Below are positions 34,988-46,776 of a stretch of DNA of 64,000 nucleotides, piece by piece. How positions within the stretch are numbered: the first letter of the stretch is position 1; each line of letters opens with the position of its first letter. The notes beneath the pieces were generated by a model that saw only the letters and a list, made by a program, of their open reading frames with translations, did no database searches and was not told the origin of the DNA. Position numbers and translations under genes: made by a program. The stretch is from Helicobacter cinaedi CCUG 18818 = ATCC BAA-847 (lineage in GTDB: Bacteria > Campylobacterota > Campylobacteria > Campylobacterales > Helicobacteraceae), in assembly GCF_000155475.1 (NCBI RefSeq), contig NZ_DS990393.1, positions 323,799-387,798 of the forward strand, given 5' to 3'.

Positions 34988-36184
34988 ATGGAAAAGATTT
35001 TAGATATTATTGATTTAATTGCGTATGACAAGGGGCTAGATAATGGCGTGGTTTTAGAGATTGTCAAAAATGGCTTAATCAAAATCGCACAAGAAGAGAT
35101 TAATCCCCTTTATCACTACATTGTTGAGCCAGATGTAAAAGAGCGGATATTAAAGCTTTTTTACCGCAAAAAAGTCTGTGCTGATGATGTAAAACTCACA
35201 GAAGAAGATTTAGCTACTTCAATCCCCTTGTCTCAAGCTAAGGAGTTTGGCGATGTGAGTGTAGGCGATGAGCTAGATTGTGAATTGCAGCTTGATGAGA
35301 TGAGCCGTGGGGCAATCAACAAGCTTTTTTTGAATCTTGAATACAATTTGCAACGCTCCATTGAAGATCAGATTCTACAAGGCTTTCGCGCCCAACTTGG
35401 CAAAATCGTCAATGGGCAGGTTGTGGGTGTTGATGAGCGTGGCAATACCTTTGTAGAAATCGATTCTATCCGTGCCCTGCTACCGCAGAAAAATCGCATA
35501 AAGGGCGAGAGTTTCAAGGTTGGCGATACCATTCGTGCGGTGCTAAAATTTGTTGGCATTAACAAAAATGGGCTACAAGTGGAGCTATCTCGCACCACGC
35601 CAAAATTTTTAGAAGAGCTTTTAGCGTTAGAAGTCCCAGAGATTAAAGATAATGAAGTAATGATTTTTAAAAGTGCGAGAATCCCCGGCGATAGAGCAAA
35701 GGTAGCGGTATATTCCAATAATCCTAGAATTGATCCTATCGGTTGCTGTGTGGGTGTAAAGGGTGTGCGGATAAATGCAGTCAGCAAAGAGCTAGCAAAT
35801 GAAAATATTGACTGCGTAGAATATCACAGCACACTAGAGATATTTATCGCTAAAGCCTTGACGCCTGCTCAAATCCTAAGTGTAAAAATACAAGAGCAAA
35901 ATATAGAGCAAAGTGAGCGTGAAAATATGGAGGGCGAAAAAGAGAAAAATGAAAGAAAAAAGGCTATCGTGCTGATCAAAAGCGATCAAAAAAGCAAGGC
36001 TATCGGCAAGGGGGGTGTGAACATCCGCCTTGCAAGTATGCTATGTGATTGCGATATTGAACTATGCGAGATTGACACGCCAAATACGGGGGATTCCAAA
36101 GCAGATTCTAATACCACAACTCCAAGTGAAAACACGGCACAAAAAAGCGGACTAGACGCCCTTAGCTCACTCTTTAAAAATTAG
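34988..36184 (+). CDS. nusA: Transcription termination/antitermination factor NusA
   Basis: RNA-polymerase-associated factor. About 398 residues from the ATG at 34988, nine nt after AGGAG; a GTG six bases upstream is too close to that element. Domains in order: N-terminal RNAP-binding (about 1-120), S1 (about 130-200, GQVVGVDERGNTFVEID), KH1 (RAKVAVYSNNPRIDPIGCCV, VGVKGVRINAVSKEL) and KH2 (VLIKSDQKSKAIGKGGVNIR). A Glu/Lys-rich spacer interrupts the KH2 region. No acidic C-terminal repeats, as usual outside gamma-proteobacteria. Confidence 0.95.
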   Translation: MEKILDIIDLIAYDKGLDNGVVLEIVKNGLIKIAQEEINPLYHYIVEPDVKERILKLFYRKKVCADDVKLTEEDLATSIPLSQAKEFGDVSVGDELDCELQLDEMSRGAINKLFLNLEYNLQRSIEDQILQGFRAQLGKIVNGQVVGVDERGNTFVEIDSIRALLPQKNRIKGESFKVGDTIRAVLKFVGINKNGLQVELSRTTPKFLEELLALEVPEIKDNEVMIFKSARIPGDRAKVAVYSNNPRIDPIGCCVGVKGVRINAVSKELANENIDCVEYHSTLEIFIAKALTPAQILSVKIQEQNIEQSERENMEGEKEKNERKKAIVLIKSDQKSKAIGKGGVNIRLASMLCDCDIELCEIDTPNTGDSKADSNTTTPSENTAQKSGLDALSSLFKN

Positions 36185-36402
36185 ATTCTAATTCGGTAGC
36201 TTACGCTCCTTTGCGAGATTTAACTTAATACGCTTAAAAGCGCACCTTAAGTGAGAGCCACTTACAAATCTGTTGGATACCAGATTCCAACTTCCACATT
36301 CTTATAAGAATCCTTCTCACTTTAACTAATTCTCAACAAGTTTATCTTATAATTCCCCCACTTTTTTTAAGCCTCAAATTTTATAAACACAAAGGATTTA
36401 CA

Positions 36403-39400
36403 ATGAACTTTACACATCTTCACTTACATACAGAATATTCCTTGCTTGATGGGGCAAATAAGATTAAAAACCTTGCTAAACGCATTCGTGAGCTAGGTAT
36501 GGAATCTGTGGCAGTTACTGATCACGGCAATATGTTTGGGGCGTTAGATTTTTATGTGAGTATGAAAGAAGAGGGGCTAAATCCCATTATCGGTATGGAG
36601 GCGTATATCCACAATGGCGATGAGCTGAATGATAAAAGCATAAAGCAGCGATTCCATCTCTGCCTTTTTGCGAAAAATGAAGTGGGCTATAAGAATCTAA
36701 TGTATCTTAGCTCTCAAGCCTTTATCAATGGCTTTTATTATTACCCGCGTATCAATAAAAGGCTTTTAAGGGAAAGAAGTGAAGGGCTTGTGTGCTCTTC
36801 TGCGTGCTTACAAGGTGAAGTGAATTGGCAGCTAAATACGAATAATCCTCGCAATGTGCAGTTTGGGGCAAAGGGCTATGAAATGGCAAAAGAAGTTGCC
36901 CTAGAGTATAAGGATATTTTTGGGGAGGATTTTTACCTTGAGATTATGCGACACGGCATAAATGATCAGCTTTTTTTAGATGAGCAGATTCTAAGACTTG
37001 GCAGGGAGCTAGATATTAAAGTCATTGCGACAAATGATACGCACTACACTTTTCAAAAAGACGCTAAAGCACAAGAAATCGCAATGTGCGTGGCTATGGG
37101 CAAAACGCTCAATGACAAAGACAGACTAAAGCATTCGGTAAAAGAATTTTATGTTAAATCCCCACAGCAAATGGCACAGCTATTCCTTGATGTGCCTGAA
37201 GTGCTAGAAAACACACAAGAAATCGCACAAAAATGCCGCCTAAATCTCAATCTAAAAAATATTGAGATAAAAAATAAGCACACCGGAGAAGTGATTTTAG
37301 AGCATTCCCCTGCCACTCCGCCAAACTTTAAAAGAACGCAAGAATACGCTAAGAAAGAGAATCTCCCGCAGATTCTCAACTGCGAATTAGAATCTATTGA
37401 CGATGCGGCTTATTTTGCTTTCAAATGTAGGGAGGGCTTAAAGGAGCGATTAGAGCATATCGCTGAATCTAAGCACCAAACTTACAAGGATCGATTAGAG
37501 CGAGAGATAGAGATTATCAACTCTATGAAGTTTCCGGGCTATATGCTGATTGTATGGGATTTTGTAAATTTTGCTAAACAAAATGGCATACCGGTAGGTC
37601 CCGGGCGTGGCTCGGCAGCGGGAAGCCTTGTAGCCTACGCACTTAAGATTACAAATATTGATCCACTCAAATATGATTTGCTTTTTGAGCGATTTTTGAA
37701 TCCAGAGCGGGTGAGTATGCCTGATATTGATATGGACTTCTCTCAAGAGCGTCGACAAGAGCTTATAGAGTATGTTTCAAACACTTATGGGAAGTTTAAT
37801 GTCGCCCAAGTCGTTACTTTTAACTCGCTTTTGGCTAAAGGTGTGATACGCGATGTCGCACGCGTTCTTGATATGCCCCTTAAAGATGCCGATGGCTTTG
37901 CTAAACTTATCCCAAATGAGCTTGGCATTACACTCACTAAACAAGCAGGCAAAGATGGTAAGGAAAAAGATGGTGCGTGGGAGAAAGAGCCAAAGATAAA
38001 AGAGCTTGTGGAGAGAAATCCTTTGGCTAAGCAGGTGTGGGACTATGCCGTGTTGCTAGAGGGGCTAAAGCGAAATACAGGGCTTCACGCGGCGGCTATT
38101 GTGATAGATTCTAATGATGAGCTATGGAATAAGGTGCCGCTTTATACAAATGATAAGATGAATGGCGTAGCAGTGCAGTATTCAATGAATTGGCTTGAGC
38201 CGGTTGATTTGATTAAATTTGACTTTTTGGGATTAAAGACGCTTGATGTGATAAGTGATGCGATTAAACTAGTGAAAAAACGCTATGGTGTGGATATTGA
38301 CTTTAGCACAATGGATATGGAAGATTCTAAAGTCTATGAGACAATCCAAAGCGGCAGCACACTAGGACTCTTCCAAATAGAATCTGAAGGTATGCAAGCC
38401 CTAGCCAAAAGGCTAAAGCCGAGTAATTTTGAAGATATTATAGCAATGCTTGCTCTCTATCGCCCCGGACCTATGGAATCTGGTATGCTTGATGACTTTG
38501 TCAATCGCAAGCACGGCTTAGCGAGCATCACTTATGCTTTTAACGCATTAGAGCCGATTTTAAAGCCAACTTATGGTGTGATTGTTTATCAAGAGCAGGT
38601 TATGCAAATCGTGCAAACTATCGGTGGATTTTCACTCGGTGGGGCGGATTTGGTGCGAAGGGCAATGGGGAAAAAGAAGCTAGATGAGATGTTGCGACTA
38701 AAAAAAGAATTTGCCGATGGGGCGGAGAAGCAGGGCTACAATCGCACTAAGGCAGAGGACTTGTGGGAGCTTATTGTTAAATTTGCTGGATATGGATTTA
38801 ATAAATCTCACTCTGCGGCTTACGCGATGATAACCTATCAAACCGCATATTTAAAAACCTACTACGAACACGAATTTATGGCAGCAATGCTGACAAGCGA
38901 GACACGCAAAGTAGAATCTGTGGCAAAATATATCAATGAAGTAAAATCACTTGGCATTGAGATAATCCCACCACATATTAATATTTCTGAAAATGACTTT
39001 GGTGTGGGTGAGTTTGATGGGGTGAAAAAAATCATCTTTGGGCTAAGTGCGATTAAGGGCTTAGGCGAATCACCTATTGAAAACATCATCACAGATCGAG
39101 AAAAAAATGGCGAGTATAAAAATGTAGAGGATTTTATCGCAAGGGTTGATTTTTCAAAAATGACAAAACGCTCTTTAGAGCCGCTTATTAAATCTGGTGG
39201 GCTAGATGGGCTTGGATTTTCCCGCCATACAATGCTTGAAAACATTGACTTGCTTTGTGATAAGGGGCGTGAAAAGGATAAGGCACACGAGATGATGAGC
39301 AATTCCCTTTTTGGAGAAGGTGGCGTGGAAATCAATGTGCATTTGCCTATCCAAGATAAGCCTGAATATGACATACGCACTTTGCTTGATTATGAATATG

Positions 39401-39837
39401 AATGTATGGGAATCTACATCTCCGGACATCCGCTTGATGATTTTAAAGAGAAGCTAGATAAGATTAAAGGTGTGGTTAAGAGTGTTGAGCTAGAGGATTT
39501 AGAGCTTAACTCCACTTGTATGCTTGTAGGAAAGATTTTAGATATTAAACGAAAAATCAGCAAAAAAACTGGCAAACCCTTTGGGACAATTGACTTTTTG
39601 GACTATGGGGGGAAAATTGAATTTATGGTATTTGAAAAGCACCTTGAGATTCTAGAGGGGCTGAATCTAGATAATCCTTTGGTGTTGAAGTGTAAGATTG
39701 AAGAGCGTGAGGAGCGACTCAATGTTAGGATTCTAGAGATTTTTACCTTTGAACAAGCCGTGACAGAAAAGCCCATAGAACCAAAGTATAAAACCAAACA
39801 AAGCGAAGATGAAAGTCAAAAAAATTATCCCCCTTGA
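36403..39837 (+). CDS. dnaE: DNA polymerase III alpha subunit, C-terminus lost to a frameshift
   Basis: Replicative polymerase catalytic subunit. 1144 residues: PHP domain from HLHLHTEYS (5-13), the palm with VGPGRGSAAGS and catalytic Asp residues in PDIDMDF (440-446), fingers, tandem HhH, and OB fold (about 1040-1115). The frame stops at 39837, just after A7 (39818-39824), with nonsense-like NYPP at the end. The missing C-terminal domain is encoded in the +1 frame by 39809-40069. With one fewer A, the two would join into about 1221 residues, close to the H. pylori length I recall. Preceded by AAAGGA. Confidence 0.93.
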   Translation: MNFTHLHLHTEYSLLDGANKIKNLAKRIRELGMESVAVTDHGNMFGALDFYVSMKEEGLNPIIGMEAYIHNGDELNDKSIKQRFHLCLFAKNEVGYKNLMYLSSQAFINGFYYYPRINKRLLRERSEGLVCSSACLQGEVNWQLNTNNPRNVQFGAKGYEMAKEVALEYKDIFGEDFYLEIMRHGINDQLFLDEQILRLGRELDIKVIATNDTHYTFQKDAKAQEIAMCVAMGKTLNDKDRLKHSVKEFYVKSPQQMAQLFLDVPEVLENTQEIAQKCRLNLNLKNIEIKNKHTGEVILEHSPATPPNFKRTQEYAKKENLPQILNCELESIDDAAYFAFKCREGLKERLEHIAESKHQTYKDRLEREIEIINSMKFPGYMLIVWDFVNFAKQNGIPVGPGRGSAAGSLVAYALKITNIDPLKYDLLFERFLNPERVSMPDIDMDFSQERRQELIEYVSNTYGKFNVAQVVTFNSLLAKGVIRDVARVLDMPLKDADGFAKLIPNELGITLTKQAGKDGKEKDGAWEKEPKIKELVERNPLAKQVWDYAVLLEGLKRNTGLHAAAIVIDSNDELWNKVPLYTNDKMNGVAVQYSMNWLEPVDLIKFDFLGLKTLDVISDAIKLVKKRYGVDIDFSTMDMEDSKVYETIQSGSTLGLFQIESEGMQALAKRLKPSNFEDIIAMLALYRPGPMESGMLDDFVNRKHGLASITYAFNALEPILKPTYGVIVYQEQVMQIVQTIGGFSLGGADLVRRAMGKKKLDEMLRLKKEFADGAEKQGYNRTKAEDLWELIVKFAGYGFNKSHSAAYAMITYQTAYLKTYYEHEFMAAMLTSETRKVESVAKYINEVKSLGIEIIPPHINISENDFGVGEFDGVKKIIFGLSAIKGLGESPIENIITDREKNGEYKNVEDFIARVDFSKMTKRSLEPLIKSGGLDGLGFSRHTMLENIDLLCDKGREKDKAHEMMSNSLFGEGGVEINVHLPIQDKPEYDIRTLLDYEYECMGIYISGHPLDDFKEKLDKIKGVVKSVELEDLELNSTCMLVGKILDIKRKISKKTGKPFGTIDFLDYGGKIEFMVFEKHLEILEGLNLDNPLVLKCKIEEREERLNVRILEIFTFEQAVTEKPIEPKYKTKQSEDESQKNYPP

Positions 39838-40069
39838 TATGCGACCAAGTGAGCTTGATGTCTGCACACCTTTGTGCGTGGTAGTGGATAGCTCTTGTGT
39901 GGAGAATGGAATCTTAGAAAAGCTTAAAGCTCATTCCCAAAGCCTTAAAGGCAAAAGGGAATTGCGACTAAAGATTAAAAATGATAACTCTGGCTATACA
40001 TTTGTCAGTCAAATTTTGGTGCATTCAAGCATTAAAGAGGCTTTCAAAGAGTTAGAATGGCAAGAATAG
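39809..40069 (+). CDS. C-terminal domain of DnaE in the +1 frame
   Basis: 86 codons overlapping dnaE by 29 nt. The sequence (PLCVVVDSSCVENGILEKLK, then KGKRELRLKIKNDNSGYTF and ILVHSSIKEAFKEL) reads like the last domain of bacterial DnaE, which in E. coli binds the tau subunit. It has no ribosome-binding site of its own, and the shift point coincides with A7 followed by TTATC5. It is therefore most likely part of dnaE, read after slippage or split by a sequencing error. A separate small protein is less likely. Confidence 0.7.
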   Translation: MKVKKIIPLDMRPSELDVCTPLCVVVDSSCVENGILEKLKAHSQSLKGKRELRLKIKNDNSGYTFVSQILVHSSIKEAFKELEWQE

Positions 40070-40111
40070 GGGTGTTAGTTTAAGTTTAAGCTAAAAAAAT
40101 AAGGAGTTTGT

Positions 40112-40525
40112 ATGAAATCTATAAAAAGCAAGGTTATAGCTTTTGGGATTTTTGGAGCATTAATGGTAGGCTGTGGGCAAGATTCACAAAAAGAGATTAT
40201 CGCAAAATGGAATCTTGTCTCTCTCAATAGCAATGGCACGGAAATCAGTTTAGATGAGCCTGAAAATCCTGCGTTTGCAACTTTTGATGGAAGCAAACTG
40301 AATGGCAATGCTGGGTGCAATGCTTTCTTTGGAAACTATACTTTGAAAGACAAAATGCTTGTGGTTGAAGGTGTGGGTATGACACGCAAAATGTGTGATG
40401 AAAAAAGTATGGCAATAGAGGATAGCCTGATTAAAGTATTTGCCGATGGCTCAAGTGAGCTAAGCATTAACGGCGATACACTTATCATTCAGAAAGAGAA
40501 TACAAAAGCGACATTTAAGAAATAA
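40112..40525 (+). CDS. META/HslJ-domain lipoprotein
   Basis: 137 residues with a lipoprotein signal ending ALMVGC. The domain pattern is IAKWNLVSLNSNGTEISL, ATFDGSKLNGNAGCNAFFGNYTL, then MTRKMCDEKSMAIEDSLIKV, typical of META/HslJ (DUF306) proteins; the two Cys in GCN and MCD are conserved in the family. HslJ relates to novobiocin and heat-shock phenotypes in E. coli. The molecular role is unknown. AAGGAG lies before the start. It ends at a bidirectional hairpin shared with fliR. Confidence 0.87.
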   Translation: MKSIKSKVIAFGIFGALMVGCGQDSQKEIIAKWNLVSLNSNGTEISLDEPENPAFATFDGSKLNGNAGCNAFFGNYTLKDKMLVVEGVGMTRKMCDEKSMAIEDSLIKVFADGSSELSINGDTLIIQKENTKATFKK

Positions 40526-40532
40526 TTTAGCA

Positions 40533-40558
40533 TTGTAGAATCCGCTTAGATTCTACAA
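40533..40558. terminator. Bidirectional hairpin between META lipoprotein and fliR
   Basis: TTGTAGAATC (40533-40542) and GATTCTACAA (40549-40558) form a perfect 10-bp stem with a 6-nt loop between two convergent genes. The plus-strand side lacks a long T-run. The arms contain the AGAATC/GATTCT word. Confidence 0.6.
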
Positions 40559-40581
40559 ATCCCCACATTTTCTGCTTTATT

Positions 40582-41358
40582 TTACTGCTCCAAAAATATT
40601 TTTCCAACTGCCAAAAACGCTTTGGCAAGTTCATTTTTAAATGTAAAAATAATGCTTGAAATGGTAAGAAAGAGCACCACAAAGGCAATGGCGATTTTCA
40701 CAGGAAAACCGATGGCTAGGAGATTAAACTGCGGGTGCGTTTTCATAATCATTCCAAAAATAATATCTGAAAGCAAAATAATGGCTAAAATAGGAAAAGC
40801 CATAGAAAAGCCCACAGCAAAGATATTCCCAAATGCCTTAATAAAATACTCCACACTCTTTGGCTCAAAGACAAAGCCCCCAAGCGGTGTAGCTTGAATA
40901 CTATGCGAGATAATAAGAAAAATAGTGTGATGAAAATCCAAACTCAAAGCAATAAGCAAACCCAAAATGGCTATAAGCTGGGCTACTATGGGCTTTTGCG
41001 TACCGCTAACTGGATCATAAGCACTTGCCATTGTAAGCCCCATAGTAAAGCTTATAAGCTCCCCACCAAAACTTAGCATTGCAAAAACAATCTGCAAACA
41101 AACAGAAGCCAAAAAACCTAGCAGAATCTCAAAAAGTGCAGCAAATAAAAACTCTACCATACTCATATCAGGCAAAGTATAAGACGCTAAAGGATAAAAT
41201 GCCACGCTCATAAAAAACACCATTGCTGCACGGACATTGATGCTGATAAGCTGATTATCAAAAAAAGGGAAAAACGCAAACACCCCGCTAAATCGTGCCA
41301 CAAGCAGCAAAAACACAGCAACGCTATTTGACTGCGTGATATAGGCTACAAGCTCCAT
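40582..41358 (-). CDS. fliR: Flagellar export apparatus protein FliR
   Basis: Inner-membrane component of the flagellar type III export gate, in the FliP5-FliQ4-FliR1 complex. 258 residues, mostly hydrophobic, with VARFSGVFAFFPFFDNQLI near the N-terminus and GFPVKIAIAFVVLFLTI near the C-terminus. The stop of xseB lies 2 nt upstream of its ATG, so it follows guaB and xseB in one transcript. fliP, its partner, is at 50013. Confidence 0.94.
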   Translation of the reverse strand: MELVAYITQSNSVAVFLLLVARFSGVFAFFPFFDNQLISINVRAAMVFFMSVAFYPLASYTLPDMSMVEFLFAALFEILLGFLASVCLQIVFAMLSFGGELISFTMGLTMASAYDPVSGTQKPIVAQLIAILGLLIALSLDFHHTIFLIISHSIQATPLGGFVFEPKSVEYFIKAFGNIFAVGFSMAFPILAIILLSDIIFGMIMKTHPQFNLLAIGFPVKIAIAFVVLFLTISSIIFTFKNELAKAFLAVGKIFLEQ

Positions 41359-41360
41359 TC

Positions 41361-41600
41361 TTAGTCTTTAAATTCTTGGTATTGCAGTTGAGCTTGTTCT
41401 AGGATTTCTTGTGCATCTTTGAGATAACGCATACCACTTTCATATAAAGCAAGAGATTCTTTCAGCGTAACCTCTTGTGAGTTAAGCTTATTTAACACAG
41501 CCTTAGCCTTTTCTAGCATAGTTTCAAACTCATCTTCTTGCGATTCTTGCGGAATTTGTGAATCTTGTGAATCTAAATTGAGTAAAACTTCTTCTGCCAT
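41361..41600 (-). CDS. xseB: Exodeoxyribonuclease VII small subunit
   Basis: 79 residues. Conserved region FETMLEKAKAVLNKLNSQEV and LKESLALYESGMRYLKDAQE fits XseB (usual E.ALE.LE.IV..LE......LE.SL..YE.G..L). An acidic Gln/Ser-rich leader of about 25 residues precedes it. The large subunit gene is not in the window. It lies between guaB and fliR on one strand. Confidence 0.9.
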   Translation of the reverse strand: MAEEVLLNLDSQDSQIPQESQEDEFETMLEKAKAVLNKLNSQEVTLKESLALYESGMRYLKDAQEILEQAQLQYQEFKD

Positions 41601-41615
41601 ATCCTGCCCCTTAGC

Positions 41616-43064
<1,449 letters not shown>

Positions 43065-43111
43065 TCAAATCCTTTCATTTTTTTGAATCCGCGTAAGAGT
43101 TTTGTGTAGTC

Positions 43112-44458
43112 TCAATTTTGTAGTTCTTTTTCCAAGCCATAGGCGATATTAAGGATTGTCTGCTCCTCAAACTTCCCACCGATAAACTGCATTCCCACAC
43201 TTAAGCCTTCAGCATTTTTCATTGTAGGGATACATATCGCAGGAAGCCCAGCAAGATTTACCCCAATAGTATAAATATCACTCAAATACATTTCAAGCGG
43301 AGAGTGAGAAGTGCCAAATTTTGGCGGTAGAGTTGGCGCAATGGGGAGTAAAATACTATCGCATTCATTCAAAATCGCTTCATAATCAGCACAAATCTTT
43401 TCTCGCACTTTTTGGGCTTTAAGATAATACGCATCATAATATCCACTGCTTAGCACAAAGCTCCCAAGCAAAATCCGCCTTTTGACCTCATCGCCAAAAT
43501 ACTCACTCCGCGTATTCAAATACACTTCTTTGAGATTCTCCGCCTTTGCCCTTGTGCCATATCGCACCCCATCAAATCGTGCAAGGTTGGAACTTGCCTC
43601 AGCCGTGCAGATGATATAGTATGCCGAGATATGATAACGCGTATCTAGCATAGACTTCTCCACAATGCTATGCCCCATAGATTCTAGAATCTTAATAGTT
43701 TGATAATACGCATCTTGCACTTCTTGTGTCGCATCTTTAAGAAAATCTTTTAACACAGCAATTTTATAGCGTTTATTAGAATCTAAATCCCTAAAAGTAT
43801 GTAATGCAGGGAGATTAGCACTTGTAGAATCTAAATTATCATAGCCACTAATGGCATCTAGCAAAAGGGCAGCATCTTCTACATTTTGCGTAATTGGTCC
43901 TATTTGATCTAAGCTTGAGCTATACGCCACAAGCCCATAACGACTAACCCGCCCATAGCTTGGCTTTAGCCCCACACAGCCACAAAATCCAGCCGGTTGT
44001 CTAATAGACCCGCCTGTATCACTCCCCAAAGAGGCAATAGCAAGTCCGCCCACCACCGCCGCAGCACTGCCGCCACTACTTCCACCGGGGACACGAGAGG
44101 CATCAAGGGGATTTTTCACTCGCCCATAACAGCTAGATTCTGAAGTGCTACCCATAGCAAATTCGTCCATATTTGCGCGTCCAAAACCACACATTTTATT
44201 TTTATGAAGTTTTTCTATCACAGAGGCATTGTAAGGGGAGATATAGCCTTTTAAAATCTTGCTTCCACAAGTGATTTCCCAACCCTTCACATTAATATTA
44301 TCTTTTATAAGAATTGGCACACCACTTGTTTGGCTCTCCATTATCTCGCCGATATAGGCATTTAGCTCCATATTTTGCTTGAGCTTTTCTCTTATATCTC
44401 GCTTAATTTCTTTGAGTTCATATTCGCTTTTTGTGAGTGCTTCTTTGAGTGTTATCAT
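43112..44458 (-). CDS. gatA: Asp/Glu-tRNA amidotransferase subunit A
   Basis: Amidase subunit that converts Glu-tRNA-Gln (and Asp-tRNA-Asn) with GatB and GatC. 448 residues with the Ser-cisSer-Lys amidase signature: [20 protein letters not shown] (Lys), then [14 protein letters not shown] and [19 protein letters not shown] (Ser). gatB and gatC are not in the window. The chain fits the need for indirect Gln-tRNA formation in this lineage. Confidence 0.95.
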   Translation of the reverse strand: MITLKEALTKSEYELKEIKRDIREKLKQNMELNAYIGEIMESQTSGVPILIKDNINVKGWEITCGSKILKGYISPYNASVIEKLHKNKMCGFGRANMDEFAMGSTSESSCYGRVKNPLDASRVPGGSSGGSAAAVVGGLAIASLGSDTGGSIRQPAGFCGCVGLKPSYGRVSRYGLVAYSSSLDQIGPITQNVEDAALLLDAISGYDNLDSTSANLPALHTFRDLDSNKRYKIAVLKDFLKDATQEVQDAYYQTIKILESMGHSIVEKSMLDTRYHISAYYIICTAEASSNLARFDGVRYGTRAKAENLKEVYLNTRSEYFGDEVKRRILLGSFVLSSGYYDAYYLKAQKVREKICADYEAILNECDSILLPIAPTLPPKFGTSHSPLEMYLSDIYTIGVNLAGLPAICIPTMKNAEGLSVGMQFIGGKFEEQTILNIAYGLEKELQN

Positions 44459-44508
44459 TATCTCTCCTTATAAGAGTGGGATTATAGAATCTTCTTGCTT
44501 TAAAACAG

Positions 44509-45591
44509 CTATAACTCGCTCAAATACACCTTTTTGAGAAAGCTAAGTTGTGAAGTGGTATGCAATAAAAGCATATCCGCAATGACAAGAGCCACCATAG
44601 ATTCAGCCACCACACTGCCACGCACCGCTACGCAAGGATCGTGTCGCCCTTTAATCTTGCATACCTGTTGCTTACCATTGACATCAAGCGTGTCTTGGGG
44701 CAGAAAAATGCTCGGTGTGGGCTTAAAATGAGCCTTTACTCTCACAATATTGCCATTGCTAATACCGCCTAGAATCCCGCCGCTATGATTTGTTTTAAAG
44801 CCTTTTTTATCCATTTCATCATTATGTTCATTGCCATATTGTGTGCTTGATAAGATTCCATCGCCTATTTCCACTGCTTTGACTGCATTTAGTCCCATAA
44901 GTGCTTCTGCGATTGCCCCATCAAGCTTATGATAAAGTGGCTCTCCTAAACCGACAGGCAACCCACTTGCCTCTATCAAAGCCACGCCACCCACACTATT
45001 ATGTGCGTTTTTCGCAGATTCTATAAGGGCTTTTTGGGCGTCTTCTTTTTGCTTATCAAGGGCGTAAATCTCACTATTTTTGGCGTATTCAAAATCAAAT
45101 TCACCGCCTACAACATCGCCGATGGAGCAGATTCCACTTCTTACTTGTATATTAAATTCTTGCAATAAAAGCTTAGCAATTGCCCCAGCGGCTACTCTTG
45201 CAGCACTCTCTCTGGCTGAGCTTCTCCCACCACCGCGATAATCTCGCAGTCCATATTTTTTAAAATATGTAAAATCAGCGTGTCCGGGACGGAAAATGTC
45301 TTTAATATTATCATAATCGCTACTCTTGCTTGAAGTATTAGCTATCCATAAGCATATAGGTGTGCCTGTGCTAATGCCTTCAAACACACCACTTAGAATC
45401 TGCACCTTATCGGCTTCTTTGCGTTGGGTAGAGAAGCGATTAAGCCCCGGAGCGCGTCTTTTCATCATAGATTCTATAAAGGCTTCATCTATTTTTAGCC
45501 CCGCAGGAAGTCCATCAATCACACAGCCTATACCCTCGCCGTGAGATTCTCCAAAAGTAGTTATACGCAAGGCTATACCAAAAGTATTCAT
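44509..45591 (-). CDS. aroC: Chorismate synthase
   Basis: Last shikimate step, FMN-dependent conversion of EPSP to chorismate. About 360 residues beginning [22 protein letters not shown], with [28 protein letters not shown] (as signature pieces) and [11 protein letters not shown] near the end. I chose the second of two adjacent ATGs (45591) because AAGGAG lies at better spacing. It overlaps the rnc stop by 1-3 nt. Confidence 0.96.
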   Translation of the reverse strand: MNTFGIALRITTFGESHGEGIGCVIDGLPAGLKIDEAFIESMMKRRAPGLNRFSTQRKEADKVQILSGVFEGISTGTPICLWIANTSSKSSDYDNIKDIFRPGHADFTYFKKYGLRDYRGGGRSSARESAARVAAGAIAKLLLQEFNIQVRSGICSIGDVVGGEFDFEYAKNSEIYALDKQKEDAQKALIESAKNAHNSVGGVALIEASGLPVGLGEPLYHKLDGAIAEALMGLNAVKAVEIGDGILSSTQYGNEHNDEMDKKGFKTNHSGGILGGISNGNIVRVKAHFKPTPSIFLPQDTLDVNGKQQVCKIKGRHDPCVAVRGSVVAESMVALVIADMLLLHTTSQLSFLKKVYLSEL

Positions 45592-46319
45592 CATCTCTCC
45601 TTATCATTGTTTTGATGATTATTTTTGTATAGGGCAGAGATTTTTTCATAAGCAATTTGAGCGGATTTTTGCTGGGCATCTTTTTTTGAGCTGCCTTTTG
45701 CCCTTGCGTATTCCACCCCATTGACACTTAGGGCAATTTCAAAGCTTTTTTGATGATCAGGTCCGCTTTCACTCACAAGCGTATAAGTTGGAATCTCCCC
45801 AAAAATCGCTTGTGTAAGCTCTTGCAAAGCAGTCTTATAATCTGTAAAAAGTGAGCGTAAATCAATCTTGGCATAATTTTGCTCTAAGAGTTTTAACACA
45901 ATATCTTTAAGAAATGTCAGTTCAGATTCTAAATAAATCGCACCCATCAAGGCTTCAAAGGCATTTGAAAGGATAGAGGCTTTTTCTCGCCCTTTATTAT
46001 GCTCTTCACTCTGTGAGATATGCAAAAATGCTCCCAAATCAAGCGATTTTGCAAGTTTCATAAAGCCCTTTTCATTGACAATACACGCTCGCAACTTGCT
46101 TAACTCACCCTCCTTAGCACTAGGAAATTTTCTAAATAAAAACTCCCCCACAAGCAAGTCAAGCACCGCATCACCCAAAAACTCTAGCCGTTCATTATTA
46201 TAGGCATTCTTACAGCTTTTATGCGTAAGGGCTTCAAGCAGGAGCTTTTTATCTTTAAAAGTGTAACCAAGTTTTTTTTCAAGGGCTTGAGCGTTTTTTG
46301 GGGGATTATACTTTGGCAT
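45591..46319 (-). CDS. rnc: Ribonuclease III
   Basis: Double-strand-specific endoribonuclease for rRNA and mRNA processing. 242 residues with the signature [21 protein letters not shown], catalytic [13 protein letters not shown] segment ([13 protein letters not shown]), and a C-terminal dsRBD ([20 protein letters not shown] and [19 protein letters not shown]). Starts 14 nt after rnhA and overlaps aroC. Confidence 0.97.
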   Translation of the reverse strand: MPKYNPPKNAQALEKKLGYTFKDKKLLLEALTHKSCKNAYNNERLEFLGDAVLDLLVGEFLFRKFPSAKEGELSKLRACIVNEKGFMKLAKSLDLGAFLHISQSEEHNKGREKASILSNAFEALMGAIYLESELTFLKDIVLKLLEQNYAKIDLRSLFTDYKTALQELTQAIFGEIPTYTLVSESGPDHQKSFEIALSVNGVEYARAKGSSKKDAQQKSAQIAYEKISALYKNNHQNNDKER

Positions 46320-46332
46320 TGCTATCCTTTTA

Positions 46333-46776
46333 TTAGAATCTTACTGCTTCATCTTTTGCCATCACATCTTTTGCCGCTTGTTTAGCTAGGCTATCACACA
46401 GCTCATTTTGTGGATGTCCGGCGTGTCCTTTCACCCAATGGGCTGTAACACTATGTAGTGAAGAAACTTGTAAATAGCTCTGCCACAAATCTACATTTTT
46501 GACATTTTTAAAATCTTTTGCCACCCAATTTTTAAGCCACGAGTTAATCCCATCACACACATATTTAGAATCACTATACAAATCCACAACACAAGGCTCT
46601 TTGAGTGCTTTTAGAGATTCTATTACCGCAAGGAGTTCCATTCTATTATTTGTTGTATATGGCTCTCCACCACTTAGAATCTTTTGCTTATCCTTAAAGC
46701 ATAAAATCCCACACCAACCCCCCGCTCCGGGATTGCCTAAAGATGAGCCATCACAATAAAGGGTAACTTGCTTCAT
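46333..46776 (-). CDS. rnhA: Ribonuclease HI
   Basis: Degrades RNA in RNA-DNA hybrids. 147 residues with [44 protein letters not shown] and [19 protein letters not shown], covering the four catalytic carboxylates and the catalytic His. It overlaps the end of the upstream TPR gene by 26 nt. Neighbour rnc is also a ribonuclease. Confidence 0.97.
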   Translation of the reverse strand: MKQVTLYCDGSSLGNPGAGGWCGILCFKDKQKILSGGEPYTTNNRMELLAVIESLKALKEPCVVDLYSDSKYVCDGINSWLKNWVAKDFKNVKNVDLWQSYLQVSSLHSVTAHWVKGHAGHPQNELCDSLAKQAAKDVMAKDEAVRF

